From assembly GCA_002307185.1 (NCBI GenBank), contig DBTT01000016.1, positions 24,338 to 88,337 on the forward strand: a stretch of 64,000 nucleotides of DNA, read 5' to 3'. The notes under the pieces are model-generated. The model saw nothing but the letters and a program-made list of their open reading frames with translations. It was not told the DNA's origin and made no database searches. Each line of letters starts with the position of its first letter. Position 1 is the first letter of the stretch. Of the stretch, positions 8,379-16,909 are shown piece after piece. A program made the position numbers and the translations under genes. The DNA comes from Bacteroidales bacterium UBA1309 (GTDB taxonomy: Bacteria; Bacteroidota; Bacteroidia; Bacteroidales; Dysgonomonadaceae).

Positions 8379-8747
8379 ATGAAATCAAATTTAATCGATT
8401 TTGTACCAATATTTTTACAAATAGCTTTTGCTATAGTTTTTGTTTTTGGAACCATTCTTGCGTCAACTTTTCTTGGGCCAAAACGCACTGTGTCTCGCAA
8501 AAGTATCAACTTTGAATGTGGATTAGAGACTCTAGGAGACGCCCGTTCTCCATTTTCTATTCGTTATTTCCTCGTGGCCATTCTTTTTGTCCTTTTCGAC
8601 ATTGAGGTTATCTTCATGTATCCTTGGGCAATCACTTTTAAAGAAATGGCTTGGGATGGATTATTGAAAATGGCAGGTTTCTTAGCCGTATTGCTTATCG
8701 GTTACATTTATATAGTGAAACGGAAAGCATTCGAATGGGACAAATAA
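8379..8747 (+). CDS. nuoA: NADH-quinone oxidoreductase subunit A
   Basis: Small membrane subunit of respiratory complex I, 122 residues with three hydrophobic helices. The family segment KSINFECGLETLGDARSPFS, containing the conserved Cys and the GDAR-type loop, lies after helix 1, and IRYFLVAILFVLFDIEVIF forms helix 2 with the conserved acidic pair. It sits at the membrane/peripheral arm junction near the quinone site. First gene of the 14-gene operon, with 82 bases before nuoB. Confidence 0.96.
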   Translation: MKSNLIDFVPIFLQIAFAIVFVFGTILASTFLGPKRTVSRKSINFECGLETLGDARSPFSIRYFLVAILFVLFDIEVIFMYPWAITFKEMAWDGLLKMAGFLAVLLIGYIYIVKRKAFEWDK

Positions 8748-8829
8748 CACTGGTTTAGGTGTCCAATCGAACCAACAGATCAACAAAAAAGCGGTTCGCA
8801 GTAGAAAAACAACTGAACAACTAAAAGAA

Positions 8830-9384
8830 ATGAGTAGCACAGATAATAATGTTAATGTTGTCCAAGCTCCTGATGGATTTCAAGGGCATGGATTTTTTGC
8901 CACCAAATTTGACTATGTCATCGGTTTAGCCCGTGCCAATTCTCTTTGGCCTATGCCGTTTGCTACATCTTGTTGTGGTATTGAATTTATGGCGACCATG
9001 GCGGCAACCTACGACATGGGACGCTTTGGAGCCGAGCGCAACAGCTTTTCGCCTCGTCAGGCAGATATGCTGATGGTGATGGGAACTATTTCTAAAAAGA
9101 TGGCTCCCATTTTGCGTCATGTATATGAACAAATGTGCGAACCCAAATGGGTCATCGCCGTTGGGGCTTGTGCCTCTTCAGGAGGAATTTTCGATACCTA
9201 TTCCGTTTTGCAAGGCATCGACAAGGTGATTCCGGTGGATGTGTATGTTCCCGGTTGCCCTCCACGTCCCGAGCAGATACTGGAAGGGGTGATGAAACTT
9301 CAGGAAATCGTGAAGCACGAATCCGTTTATCGTAGAAGCAGTGAAAGATACGAAGAATTGTTGAAATCTTACAATTTCGAATAA
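8830..9384 (+). CDS. nuoB: NADH-quinone oxidoreductase subunit B
   Basis: Peripheral-arm subunit that carries the terminal 4Fe-4S cluster N2, which passes electrons to quinone. 184 residues. The tandem cysteines Cys48-Cys49 in SCCGIEF, the third in GACASSGG and the fourth in PGCPPRPE are all present, as in functional NuoB. It shares the TAATG junction with nuoC (one-base overlap), implying translational coupling. Upstream spacer 8748-8829 has no other feature. Confidence 0.97.
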   Translation: MSSTDNNVNVVQAPDGFQGHGFFATKFDYVIGLARANSLWPMPFATSCCGIEFMATMAATYDMGRFGAERNSFSPRQADMLMVMGTISKKMAPILRHVYEQMCEPKWVIAVGACASSGGIFDTYSVLQGIDKVIPVDVYVPGCPPRPEQILEGVMKLQEIVKHESVYRRSSERYEELLKSYNFE

Positions 9385-9923
9385 TGGCATTAGATAACAG
9401 CGAAATACAACGACTCGTAACAGAAAAGTTTGGCGACAAAACATCAGGCTTTGAGGTGGTAAAAGACATTCTTACCTTCACGGTAACACCCGATGCGAGC
9501 AAAAGCCTGATTCAATACCTACACGAGGATTCAACTCTTCATTTCAACTTCCTGACAGACCTTTGTGGCGTGCATTATCCCGACAACGAGCCGGATAAGC
9601 AGTTTGCAGTGGTATATCTGTTGCACAATTGGTTCGACAACATCCGCATCCGTGTCAAAGCATTTATTCCCGGAGATAATCCTGAAATAGACAGCCTTGA
9701 TAGCCTATTTTCCGCAGCCAATTGGATGGAGCGCGAAACTTATGATTTCTATGGAATTCGTTTTACCGGACATCCAAATTTGAAGCGAATCTTGAATCAC
9801 GATGGTATGACCGTCTTTCCGATGCGCAAGGAATTTCCGCTCGAAGACCAGTTCCGCACCGACAAAGACGACCGTTTCTTTGGACGTGAAGTGAACCCCA
9901 ACAGCGTAGGCCGCGTGGAATGA
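9384..9923 (+). CDS. nuoC: NADH-quinone oxidoreductase subunit C
   Basis: 30-kDa-type subunit of complex I, 179 residues, part of the hydrophilic arm beside NuoD. The signature WMERETYDFYGIRFTGHP is intact and the C-terminus ends FFGREVNPNSVGRVE. It is a separate gene here, not fused to nuoD as in many Bacteroides and in enterobacteria. It starts inside the nuoB stop codon and ends 42 bases before nuoD. Confidence 0.96.
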   Translation: MALDNSEIQRLVTEKFGDKTSGFEVVKDILTFTVTPDASKSLIQYLHEDSTLHFNFLTDLCGVHYPDNEPDKQFAVVYLLHNWFDNIRIRVKAFIPGDNPEIDSLDSLFSAANWMERETYDFYGIRFTGHPNLKRILNHDGMTVFPMRKEFPLEDQFRTDKDDRFFGREVNPNSVGRVE

Positions 9924-9965
9924 AGAAAGTAATGAAAAATCAATCGATGAAATAATTCTGAGCCC

Positions 9966-11207
9966 ATGTTACCAGATATATTTATTAAAGATACGGAACA
10001 TCCTTTTGAAAAATACATCAGGGAAAACAACCTGAAGAACGGAAAAGAACTTTCGATTCTGAACTTTGGACCTACCCATCCATCCACTCACGGTGTGTTT
10101 CAAAACATCCTGTTGATGGATGGCGAATATATTTTGGATGCCGACACCACAGTTGGTTACATCCACAGGGCATTCGAGAAGATTGCTGAACAACGCACAT
10201 TCTATCAGATCACCACGCTTACCGACCGCTTGAATTATTGCTCGTCACCTATCAACAACATGTGTTGGTGGATGACCGTGGAGAAGGCGCTCGAAGTGGA
10301 AGTGCCAAAGCGTGCGCAATACATGCGGGTGATTATTATGGAAATCGCACGCATCACCGACCACCTTATCTGCAACGGCATTCTTGGGGTGGATTTGGGT
10401 GCCTACACGCCCTTCCTGTATGTGATGGAATACCGTGAATTGGCGTATGAAATTTTCGAAGAAATCAGCGGCGCCCGCTTGACCACCAACATGGGCCGCA
10501 TCGGTGGATTTGAAAGAGATTGGAGCAAGGCTGCTTGGGAAAAAATCGACCGCTTTGTAACAGGCTTCCCGAAAGCTTGGAACGAACTCGAAAAAGCATT
10601 CCTTCGCAACCGGATTTTCATGGACCGCACAATCAATGTGGGAGCTATTTCTGCCGAGAGGGCGATCAATTATGGCTTCACAGGGCCAAACCTCCGCGCC
10701 ACCGGAGTAGATTACGATGTACGCGTTGCACAACCCTATAGTTCCTATGAAGATTTCGACTTTGAAGTGCCGGTTGGGACTTCGGGCGACACCTACGACC
10801 GCTTCTGCGTACGTTGCGGCGAAGTGCGTGAAAGCCTCAAAATCATAGAGCAAGCAATTAAAAATCTGCCGGAAGGTAATTATCACGCAGATGTGCCAGA
10901 ATATTACCTGCCTCCGAAAGAAAAAGTATATACAGAAATGGAATCGTTGATTAACCATTTCAAAATCGTCATGGGAGAATATCCTGTCCCTGTCACGGAA
11001 GTCTATCACTCTGTTGAAGGCTCCAATGGGGAATTGGGCATGTACATGATAACAGATGGCTCACGGACTCCTTTCCGGGTGCATTTCCGCCGTCCTTGCT
11101 TTATCTATTACCAGGCTTTCCCTGAAATGATTAGAGGCGGTTTGTTTTCGGACGCCGTGGCTACGCTATCGAGCATAAATGTCATTGCAGGAGAATTGGA
11201 CGCATAA
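9966..11207 (+). CDS. nuoD: NADH-quinone oxidoreductase subunit D
   Basis: 49-kDa-type subunit that forms the quinone-reduction site with NuoB, 413 residues. It has the family signature TVGYIHRAFEKIAEQR near residues 61-76, LNFGPTHPSTHG near 29, and a C-terminus ending in the usual FSDAVATLSSINVIAGELDA-type segment. Related in fold to the large subunit of Ni-Fe hydrogenases, without the nickel-binding cysteines. ATG 9966 fits the family start. A 101-base spacer with a repeat-like element follows. Confidence 0.97.
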   Translation: MLPDIFIKDTEHPFEKYIRENNLKNGKELSILNFGPTHPSTHGVFQNILLMDGEYILDADTTVGYIHRAFEKIAEQRTFYQITTLTDRLNYCSSPINNMCWWMTVEKALEVEVPKRAQYMRVIIMEIARITDHLICNGILGVDLGAYTPFLYVMEYRELAYEIFEEISGARLTTNMGRIGGFERDWSKAAWEKIDRFVTGFPKAWNELEKAFLRNRIFMDRTINVGAISAERAINYGFTGPNLRATGVDYDVRVAQPYSSYEDFDFEVPVGTSGDTYDRFCVRCGEVRESLKIIEQAIKNLPEGNYHADVPEYYLPPKEKVYTEMESLINHFKIVMGEYPVPVTEVYHSVEGSNGELGMYMITDGSRTPFRVHFRRPCFIYYQAFPEMIRGGLFSDAVATLSSINVIAGELDA

Positions 11208-11267
11208 GATACGCCTTGCTCCGTCAAGAGCAAGAGATGAATATAAGAAGAAACTAAAAAAGACATA

Positions 11268-11304
11268 TCTCTAAAGGATCTCTCTTTCGGGGGATTGGGG
11301 AGGA
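11268..11304 (-). repeat. Degenerate G/C repeat upstream of nuoE
   Basis: The reverse complement reads CCTCCCCAATCCCCCGAAAG, similar to the CTCCCCCCAACCCCC part of the palindromes in leuS. Its last bases, GGGGAGGA (11297-11304), form the ribosome binding site of nuoE, 4 bases before the ATG. Confidence 0.5.
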
Positions 11305-11308
11305 ATAT

Positions 11309-11848
11309 ATGGAAAGAGTAATTATTAAACAATTCACGCAGCAAGTCAACATCACCGATGAAGTGATGGCTCGCATCAACGAGCTGACAAGTCATTATCC
11401 CGAAGGAAAGCAAAAGTCGGCCCTTTTGCCCGTTCTGCATTTGGTGCAGGATGCGCACGACAACTGGTTGAGTGTGGACTTGATGAACAAAGTTGCTGAG
11501 ATTCTCAAGATCAAGCCGATTGAGGTGTATGAAGTGGCAACTTTCTATTCGATGTACAACTTGAAGCCGGTGGCAAAATATAAGTTCGAATTCTGCCGAA
11601 CAGCTTGTTGCAGTATTCGCGGTGCCGAAGATTTGATGGACTACACCTGTTCGAAATTGGGAGTCAAGCAAGGAGAAATCACTCCCGACGGGCTGTTCAG
11701 CGTGGTAGGTGTGGAATGTCTTGGTGCATGTGGTTATGCTCCGATGCTTCAATTGGGCGATTTTTACCACGAACACATGACTCCCGAAAAGATTGACGCA
11801 TTGATTGAAAATTGCAAACAAGGAAAAGTTGAATTCTATTCTGAATAA
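11309..11848 (+). CDS. nuoE: NADH-quinone oxidoreductase subunit E
   Basis: 24-kDa-type subunit of the NADH dehydrogenase module, binding 2Fe-2S cluster N1a with a thioredoxin-like fold; 179 residues. The four ligand cysteines are visible in FCRTACCSIRGAEDL and VECLGACGYAPM. A strong Shine-Dalgarno-like GGGGAGGA precedes the start. Three bases separate it from nuoF. The presence of nuoE, nuoF and nuoG means that NADH should be the electron donor, unlike the reduced complexes of many gut Bacteroides, which lack these three genes. Confidence 0.96.
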   Translation: MERVIIKQFTQQVNITDEVMARINELTSHYPEGKQKSALLPVLHLVQDAHDNWLSVDLMNKVAEILKIKPIEVYEVATFYSMYNLKPVAKYKFEFCRTACCSIRGAEDLMDYTCSKLGVKQGEITPDGLFSVVGVECLGACGYAPMLQLGDFYHEHMTPEKIDALIENCKQGKVEFYSE

Positions 11849-11851
11849 ACG

Positions 11852-13210
11852 ATGGGAAAAAAGATATTAACAGAAAAAATCAATATTCCGGGTATTCGAG
11901 AATACGATGTTTATCGTCAGAATGGAGGATATCAGTCAGTAGAGAAGGCTCTCAAAGAGATGACTCCCGAGCAATTGGTGGAGTCGGTGAAAGCTTCCGG
12001 ATTGAGAGGCCGTGGAGGTGCAGGTTTCCCGGTGGGATTGAAGTGGAGTTTTATCGATAAAAAATCGGGAAAACCCCGTCATTTGTTGGTGAACGCCGAT
12101 GAATCGGAACCCGGCACTTTCAAAGACCGCTACTTGATGGAATTCATTCCTCATCTGCTGATAGAAGGTGCGATTGTTTCCAGCTTTGCATTAGAAGCAA
12201 ATTTATCTTACATATACATCCGTGGAGAATACATGTTTGTCTTCAAAATATTGGAGAAAGCAATCAAAGAGGCTTATGCCAACGGATGGTTGGGTAAAAA
12301 CATTTTGGGAACAGGCTACGACTTGGATTTGTATGTGCATTGCGGAGCAGGTGCGTATATCTGCGGTGAAGAGACGGCCCAGATAGAATCGTTGGAAGGC
12401 AAACGTGGAAATCCACGGATCAAACCGCCGTTTCCCGCGGTGAGTGGCCTTTGGAACGAACCAACGGTGGTCAACAACGTCGAATCCATCGCTTCCATTC
12501 CTTGGATAACTTTGAATAGTGGGGAAGAATATGCGAAAATAGGTATTGGCCGTTCCACGGGGACCAAATTGATTTCAGCTTCGGGGCATATCAAAAATCC
12601 CGGCGTTTACGAAATTGAAATGGGGATGACAGTGGATGAATTCATGAATTCCGACGAATATCTCGGTGGAATGATTGACGACCGTCCGTTGAAGGCCTTG
12701 ATTCCCGGAGGTTCTTCCGTGCAAATTTTGCCCCCCCAATATATTTTCAAAACGGCGAACGGCGAAGATCGTTTGATGAGTTACGAGTCTTGGGCCGATG
12801 GAGGTCCTGTCACCGGCTCTTCACTCGGATCGGGTGGGTTCATTGTTTACAACGATACGGCTTGTATTGTCCGTAACACATGGAACTTGTCTCGCTTCTA
12901 TCATCACGAAAGCTGCGGACAATGTTCTCCTTGCCGTGAAGGTACAGGATGGATGGAAAAAATCCTTTACCGCATCGAACATGGGCAAGGCACAGAAGAA
13001 GACGTAGATTTGCTGTGGGATATACAGTCCCACATAGAAGGAAACACAATTTGCCCGCTGGGTGATGCTGCTGCTTGGCCAGTTGCCGCTGCTATCCGTC
13101 ACTTCAGGGAAGAATTTGAATACCACATTCGTTTTCCGGAAAAGATTAAAGACAGAAATCACTTCCGTGAACAACCGATGGAAAAAGTGCGCCAATTATT
13201 GGCGAAATAA
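11852..13210 (+). CDS. nuoF: NADH-quinone oxidoreductase subunit F
   Basis: 51-kDa-type flavoprotein of complex I, 452 residues, oxidising NADH with FMN and cluster N3. It carries the NADH/FMN loop RGRGGAGFPVGLKW near residues 50-65, the flavin-site GAGAYICGEETA, and the cluster motif SCGQCSPCREGT near 350, with the last cysteine ligand in NTICPLGDAAAWP. A run of seven C residues (12731-12737) occurs inside the gene but the frame is intact. It overlaps nothing and is followed by a 136-base spacer with a long inverted repeat. Confidence 0.97.
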   Translation: MGKKILTEKINIPGIREYDVYRQNGGYQSVEKALKEMTPEQLVESVKASGLRGRGGAGFPVGLKWSFIDKKSGKPRHLLVNADESEPGTFKDRYLMEFIPHLLIEGAIVSSFALEANLSYIYIRGEYMFVFKILEKAIKEAYANGWLGKNILGTGYDLDLYVHCGAGAYICGEETAQIESLEGKRGNPRIKPPFPAVSGLWNEPTVVNNVESIASIPWITLNSGEEYAKIGIGRSTGTKLISASGHIKNPGVYEIEMGMTVDEFMNSDEYLGGMIDDRPLKALIPGGSSVQILPPQYIFKTANGEDRLMSYESWADGGPVTGSSLGSGGFIVYNDTACIVRNTWNLSRFYHHESCGQCSPCREGTGWMEKILYRIEHGQGTEEDVDLLWDIQSHIEGNTICPLGDAAAWPVAAAIRHFREEFEYHIRFPEKIKDRNHFREQPMEKVRQLLAK

Positions 13211-13264
13211 TTTTTTGATTGACTGATTAAAAAAACATTCCGGATATGAAACAGAGCGTGATTA

Positions 13265-13310
13265 GCATGATTTTCACTAGATCACGGAAATCAATGATTC
13301 AAAATCATGC
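13265..13310 (+). repeat. Perfect 10-base inverted repeat between nuoF and nuoG
   Basis: GCATGATTTT (13265-13274) and AAAATCATGC (13301-13310) enclose 26 bases. No T-run follows, so it is not a typical terminator. It may be an mRNA-processing or stability hairpin that sets the ratio of NuoG to NuoF. Confidence 0.6.
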
Positions 13311-13346
13311 GGTGTTACATGCCGCCTAATAGAAAGATTTAATCGC

Positions 13347-14375
13347 ATGAAGATAACGATAGACGGACATACAATAGAAGTTGAACCCGGGACAACCGTC
13401 CTGCAGGCAGCCCGTATGATTGGTGGAGCGAGTGTTCCTCCAACCATGTGTTATTATTCGAAGCTGAAGGATTGTGGAGGAAAATGCCGTTGTTGCCTGG
13501 TGGAAGTCACCAAAGGCAGTGAACGTGACCCACGCCCTATGCCAAAACTACAACCGTCCTGCGTGACGGGTGCTCAGGATGGCATGGAAGTGTTGAGTGG
13601 AAATTCGCAAAGAGTGCTCGATGCCCGCAAGGCGGTCACCGAATTTTTGCTGATAAACCACCCGTTGGATTGCCCCGTTTGCGACCAAGCCGGCGAATGC
13701 AATTTGCAGGATTTGGCGATGACCAACAAGGAGTTCACATCCCGTTTTAAAGAACAGAAAGTAACCACTCCAAGCGAAGACATCGGCCCTTATATTTCCC
13801 TCAACAAAAACCGTTGCATCCTTTGCTACCGTTGTGTGAAATTGGCTGAGCAACTGACTCCAGACCGAGTGCATGGGGTGCTGTACCGCGGCGACCACGC
13901 TGAAATTTCGGCTTACATACATAATTCTATCGACAGTGATTTCTCTGGAAACATGATCGATGTGTGTCCTGTGGGTGCTTTGACCGACAGAACTTTCCGT
14001 TTCCAATCGCGCGTTTGGTTCACAAAAAAAATCAACGCTCACCGCGATTGCCCTCATTGTACAGGTAAAGTGGTGCTTTGGACTTTTGGAAATGATGTTC
14101 TCCGTGTCACTGCCCGAAAAGACGAGTTTAGTGAAGTGGAAGATTTCATCTGCAACGAATGCCGGTTCGACCACAAGAAAAAAGAAGATTGGGTGGTGGA
14201 AGGGCCACACAAATTTGGTAAGAATTCGGTGTTGAATATCAACAACAATGCCTTGGCCGCTCCAAAGGACGTGGAAATTCAAACTGAAAAACTCACCTTG
14301 GCGGGACGCGATGTTGACCGTAAGAAGATCAGCATGAGAGATGTTCCTATCGAACAGATTGAAGAAAACAAATAA
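13347..14375 (+). CDS. nuoG: NADH-quinone oxidoreductase subunit G, short form
   Basis: 75-kDa-type iron-sulphur subunit of complex I, here only 342 residues. The N-terminal 2Fe-2S ferredoxin fold has CGGKCRCCLVEV with a Cys before it (TMCYYSKLKDCGG). Next come the His-Cys and CPVCDQAGECNLQ region for cluster N5, and CILCYRCVKLAEQ plus DVCPVGAL for N4. The large molybdopterin-oxidoreductase-like domain of E. coli NuoG (about 900 residues) is absent; a short cysteine-bearing tail (HRDCPHCTGK, FICNECRF) remains. Short NuoG forms are, as far as I recall, usual in other Bacteroidota, so this is probably not a truncation by mutation. Confidence 0.93.
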   Translation: MKITIDGHTIEVEPGTTVLQAARMIGGASVPPTMCYYSKLKDCGGKCRCCLVEVTKGSERDPRPMPKLQPSCVTGAQDGMEVLSGNSQRVLDARKAVTEFLLINHPLDCPVCDQAGECNLQDLAMTNKEFTSRFKEQKVTTPSEDIGPYISLNKNRCILCYRCVKLAEQLTPDRVHGVLYRGDHAEISAYIHNSIDSDFSGNMIDVCPVGALTDRTFRFQSRVWFTKKINAHRDCPHCTGKVVLWTFGNDVLRVTARKDEFSEVEDFICNECRFDHKKKEDWVVEGPHKFGKNSVLNINNNALAAPKDVEIQTEKLTLAGRDVDRKKISMRDVPIEQIEENK

Positions 14376-14412
14376 GATTACTCCGGCAAAACAGAAATAA
14401 GAGAAACAAGAT

Positions 14413-15447
14413 ATGGATATTTATTTTATACTGGAAAAGCTCCTTTTGATTGTTGTCGCATTTGCCGTCACAATGTTCTTCGCTCTTTATGAAACATTGG
14501 CAGAGCGCAAGGTGGCAGGATTCATGCAAGACCGTTACGGCCCAAACCGTGCGGGTATCTTTGGCTTGTTGCAGCCCATATGCGACGGAGCCAAGTTGTT
14601 TGCCAAAGAAGAATTTATTCCCGATACGCCCAACAAGGCCTTGTTTATTATCGGTCCCGCTGTGTCGATGATTGTCTCTCTTTTAGGCACTTCGGTGATT
14701 CCTTGGGCAAAAGAATTTCATTTTGGCGACCATGTGTTTATCCCGCAAGTGGCCGACGTGAACATCGCCGTGCTGGTGATCGTGGCAATCCTTTCGATGG
14801 GAGTGTATGGAATTGTGATCGGGGGGTGGGCATCCAACAATAAATATTCCTTGCTTGGAGGCATTCGTGCCGGAGCGCAAATGATTTCTTACGAAATTGC
14901 GATGGGGCTATCCATCATCTCTTTGGTGATGATGACCGGAACGATGAGCTTGGCTCAAATCTCGGAGCAACAAGCCGGAATCAATTGGAACGTGTTCTAT
15001 CAACCATTGACTTTCCTTATCTTCTTGGTTTGTGCTTTTGCCGAATGTAACCGTACTCCCTTCGACTTGGCCGAATGTGAATCGGAATTGGTGAATGGCC
15101 ACCACACCGAATTTTCGTCCATGAAAATGGGATTCTATATGTTTTCGGAATACGTAGCTATGTTTTTCTCTTCCCTTTTCATGTCGGTGTTGTTCTTCGG
15201 AGGATACAATTATCCGGGAATGGAGTGGCTGAGTGAACATGTTGGAGTGAATATCGCCAATACTCTTGGTGTTTTAGCATTGCTTGGCAAGGCGATTTGT
15301 TTCATCTTCTTCTTTATGTGGATTCGCTGGACAATCCCACGTTTCCGCTACGACCAGTTGATGAATTTAGGTTGGAAAATATTGTTTCCCTTGGCCATAT
15401 TCAATATCTTGCTGAATGCAATTTTGATTTTGGTATTTAAGTGGTAA
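14413..15447 (+). CDS. nuoH: NADH-quinone oxidoreductase subunit H
   Basis: Membrane subunit that helps form the quinone chamber and links the peripheral arm to the proton-pumping arm; 344 residues with about eight helices. The family hallmark AERKVAGFMQDRYGPNR lies near residue 30, and the acidic loop ECNRTPFDLAECESELV near 215. The C-terminus ends with a hydrophobic helix (LLNAILILVFKW). 37 bases after nuoG, 22 before nuoI. Confidence 0.97.
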   Translation: MDIYFILEKLLLIVVAFAVTMFFALYETLAERKVAGFMQDRYGPNRAGIFGLLQPICDGAKLFAKEEFIPDTPNKALFIIGPAVSMIVSLLGTSVIPWAKEFHFGDHVFIPQVADVNIAVLVIVAILSMGVYGIVIGGWASNNKYSLLGGIRAGAQMISYEIAMGLSIISLVMMTGTMSLAQISEQQAGINWNVFYQPLTFLIFLVCAFAECNRTPFDLAECESELVNGHHTEFSSMKMGFYMFSEYVAMFFSSLFMSVLFFGGYNYPGMEWLSEHVGVNIANTLGVLALLGKAICFIFFFMWIRWTIPRFRYDQLMNLGWKILFPLAIFNILLNAILILVFKW

Positions 15448-15469
15448 TCTGAAAAATGATTCAATAGAA

Positions 15470-16021
15470 ATGGAAGATTTAAAAAATATATCACTATCCG
15501 GACGCAAGAAAGCGGTTTCGAACAAGAAAATGACTTTTTTAGAAAGCATTTACTTAAGGGAAATCGTGCGCGGTTTGGGAATCACCATCAAGCACTTTTT
15601 TCAAAAGAAAGTGACCGTACAATATCCTGAGCAGAAACGTCCCCTGAGCCCTGTCTATCGTGGCCGCCACGTGCTGATGCGCGATGAAGAGGGTCGTGAG
15701 CGATGCACGGCCTGCGGCATGTGCGCTTTGGCTTGCCCCGCAGAGGCCATCACGATGAAATCAGCCGAAAGGACACAGGATGAAGAACATCTATACCGCG
15801 AAGAAAAATATGCTTCAGTTTATGAAATCAACATGTTGCGTTGCATATTCTGCGGATTGTGCGAAGAAGCTTGCCCGAAAGAGGCTATTTACCTGACCAA
15901 ATCGCAAGATTTCGTGATGCCCACCACCAACCGGGAAGAGTTTGTGTATGGCAAAGACAAATTGGTGATTTCGTTGGAAGATGCCAAATCAAAAAAATTT
16001 GGGGAAGCTTTTGTGAAATAA
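15470..16021 (+). CDS. nuoI: NADH-quinone oxidoreductase subunit I
   Basis: Peripheral ferredoxin-like subunit binding clusters N6a and N6b, 183 residues. The two 4Fe-4S motifs are CTACGMCALACPAEA and CIFCGLCEEACPKEA. An extended basic N-terminus (SGRKKAVSNKKMTFLES) precedes the amphipathic membrane-associated segment. It hands electrons from NuoG to NuoB. Confidence 0.96.
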   Translation: MEDLKNISLSGRKKAVSNKKMTFLESIYLREIVRGLGITIKHFFQKKVTVQYPEQKRPLSPVYRGRHVLMRDEEGRERCTACGMCALACPAEAITMKSAERTQDEEHLYREEKYASVYEINMLRCIFCGLCEEACPKEAIYLTKSQDFVMPTTNREEFVYGKDKLVISLEDAKSKKFGEAFVK

Positions 16022-16039
16022 GGAGAAAACATTCAAAAA

Positions 16040-16552
16040 ATGATAACAGTTATTTTTTACATCTTATCGGCTATCACCCTTGGTGCTGCTTTGTTGACAG
16101 TATTGAGTAGAAACCCGATTCACAGTGCGATTTACATGATTGTCTGCTTTTTTTCTATTGCAGGTCATTACATGTTGTTGAATGCGCAGTTTTTGGCAGT
16201 GGTTCACGTGATTGTCTATACGGGTTCGGTGATGATCTTGTTGCTTTTCACCCTCATGTTGTTGAACCTGAAAGAAAAGCACGAACCGCACAAAGCAATC
16301 ATCAGCAAAATAACGGCCGTGTTAGCCTCCTGTTTGATGGCTTTCGTGTTGTTTGCCGCATTTATGAAAGCGCATCCCGTGATTGAACAATACAAGGAAA
16401 CCGGCGTTGACTTCCAATCGGTGAAAGTGCTGGGCAACGTGTTGTTCACAGACTACCTGGTGCCGTTCGAATTTGCTTCGGTGTTGCTCTTGCTGGCAAT
16501 GATTGGCGTGGTAATGATTTCTAAAAAGGATTTGAAACAAGATGTGGATTAA
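16040..16552 (+). CDS. nuoJ: NADH-quinone oxidoreductase subunit J
   Basis: Membrane-arm subunit with five helices, 170 residues. The N-terminal ITVIFYILSAITLGAALL and the family segment AQFLAVVHVIVYTGSVMIL, with its pi-bulge helix 3, are recognisable. It contributes to coupling between the quinone site and the proton channels. 18 bases after nuoI. Confidence 0.95.
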   Translation: MITVIFYILSAITLGAALLTVLSRNPIHSAIYMIVCFFSIAGHYMLLNAQFLAVVHVIVYTGSVMILLLFTLMLLNLKEKHEPHKAIISKITAVLASCLMAFVLFAAFMKAHPVIEQYKETGVDFQSVKVLGNVLFTDYLVPFEFASVLLLLAMIGVVMISKKDLKQDVD

Positions 16553-16578
16553 TTTCGCGTCTGAAAAAAGATAGAATA

Positions 16579-16902
16579 ATGGCTGAAAATGTTTTAAAGC
16601 TCATCGGTATCGATTCGTACATCTACCTCACCATTTTGCTCTTTTCGGTAGGTATCTTAGGGGTGCTGTTCAGACGCAGCATGATTGTGTTGCTGATGTC
16701 GATTGAAATCATGTTGAACGCGGTTAACTTATTGCTTGTGGTGTTTTCGGTATATCACCAGGATTCAGCAGGGCAAGTTTTCGTGTTCTTCTCGATGGCG
16801 GTAGCAGCCGCCGAAGTTGCGGTTGGTTTGTCAATCTTGGTATCTATTTTCAGAAATGCCGGTTCGATTGACTTTGCTACATTAAGAAATTTGAAAGGAT
16901 AA
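16579..16902 (+). CDS. nuoK: NADH-quinone oxidoreductase subunit K
   Basis: Small membrane subunit, 107 residues, three helices, homologous to MrpC antiporter subunits. The conserved glutamate in SIEIMLNAVNLLLV (helix 2) and the second in AAAEVAVGLSILV (helix 3) are both present; these are the residues needed for proton translocation. Seven bases before nuoL. Confidence 0.96.
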   Translation: MAENVLKLIGIDSYIYLTILLFSVGILGVLFRRSMIVLLMSIEIMLNAVNLLLVVFSVYHQDSAGQVFVFFSMAVAAAEVAVGLSILVSIFRNAGSIDFATLRNLKG

Positions 16903-16909
16903 AATACGG

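Noticed and set aside
12731..12737. Seven-C run in nuoF as a phase-variable tract
   Set aside because: It encodes conserved family sequence in an intact gene; nothing suggests switching of a core respiratory enzyme.
13548..14282. Minus-strand open frame opposite nuoG
   Set aside because: Shadow frame; the plus strand has all NuoG cysteine motifs.
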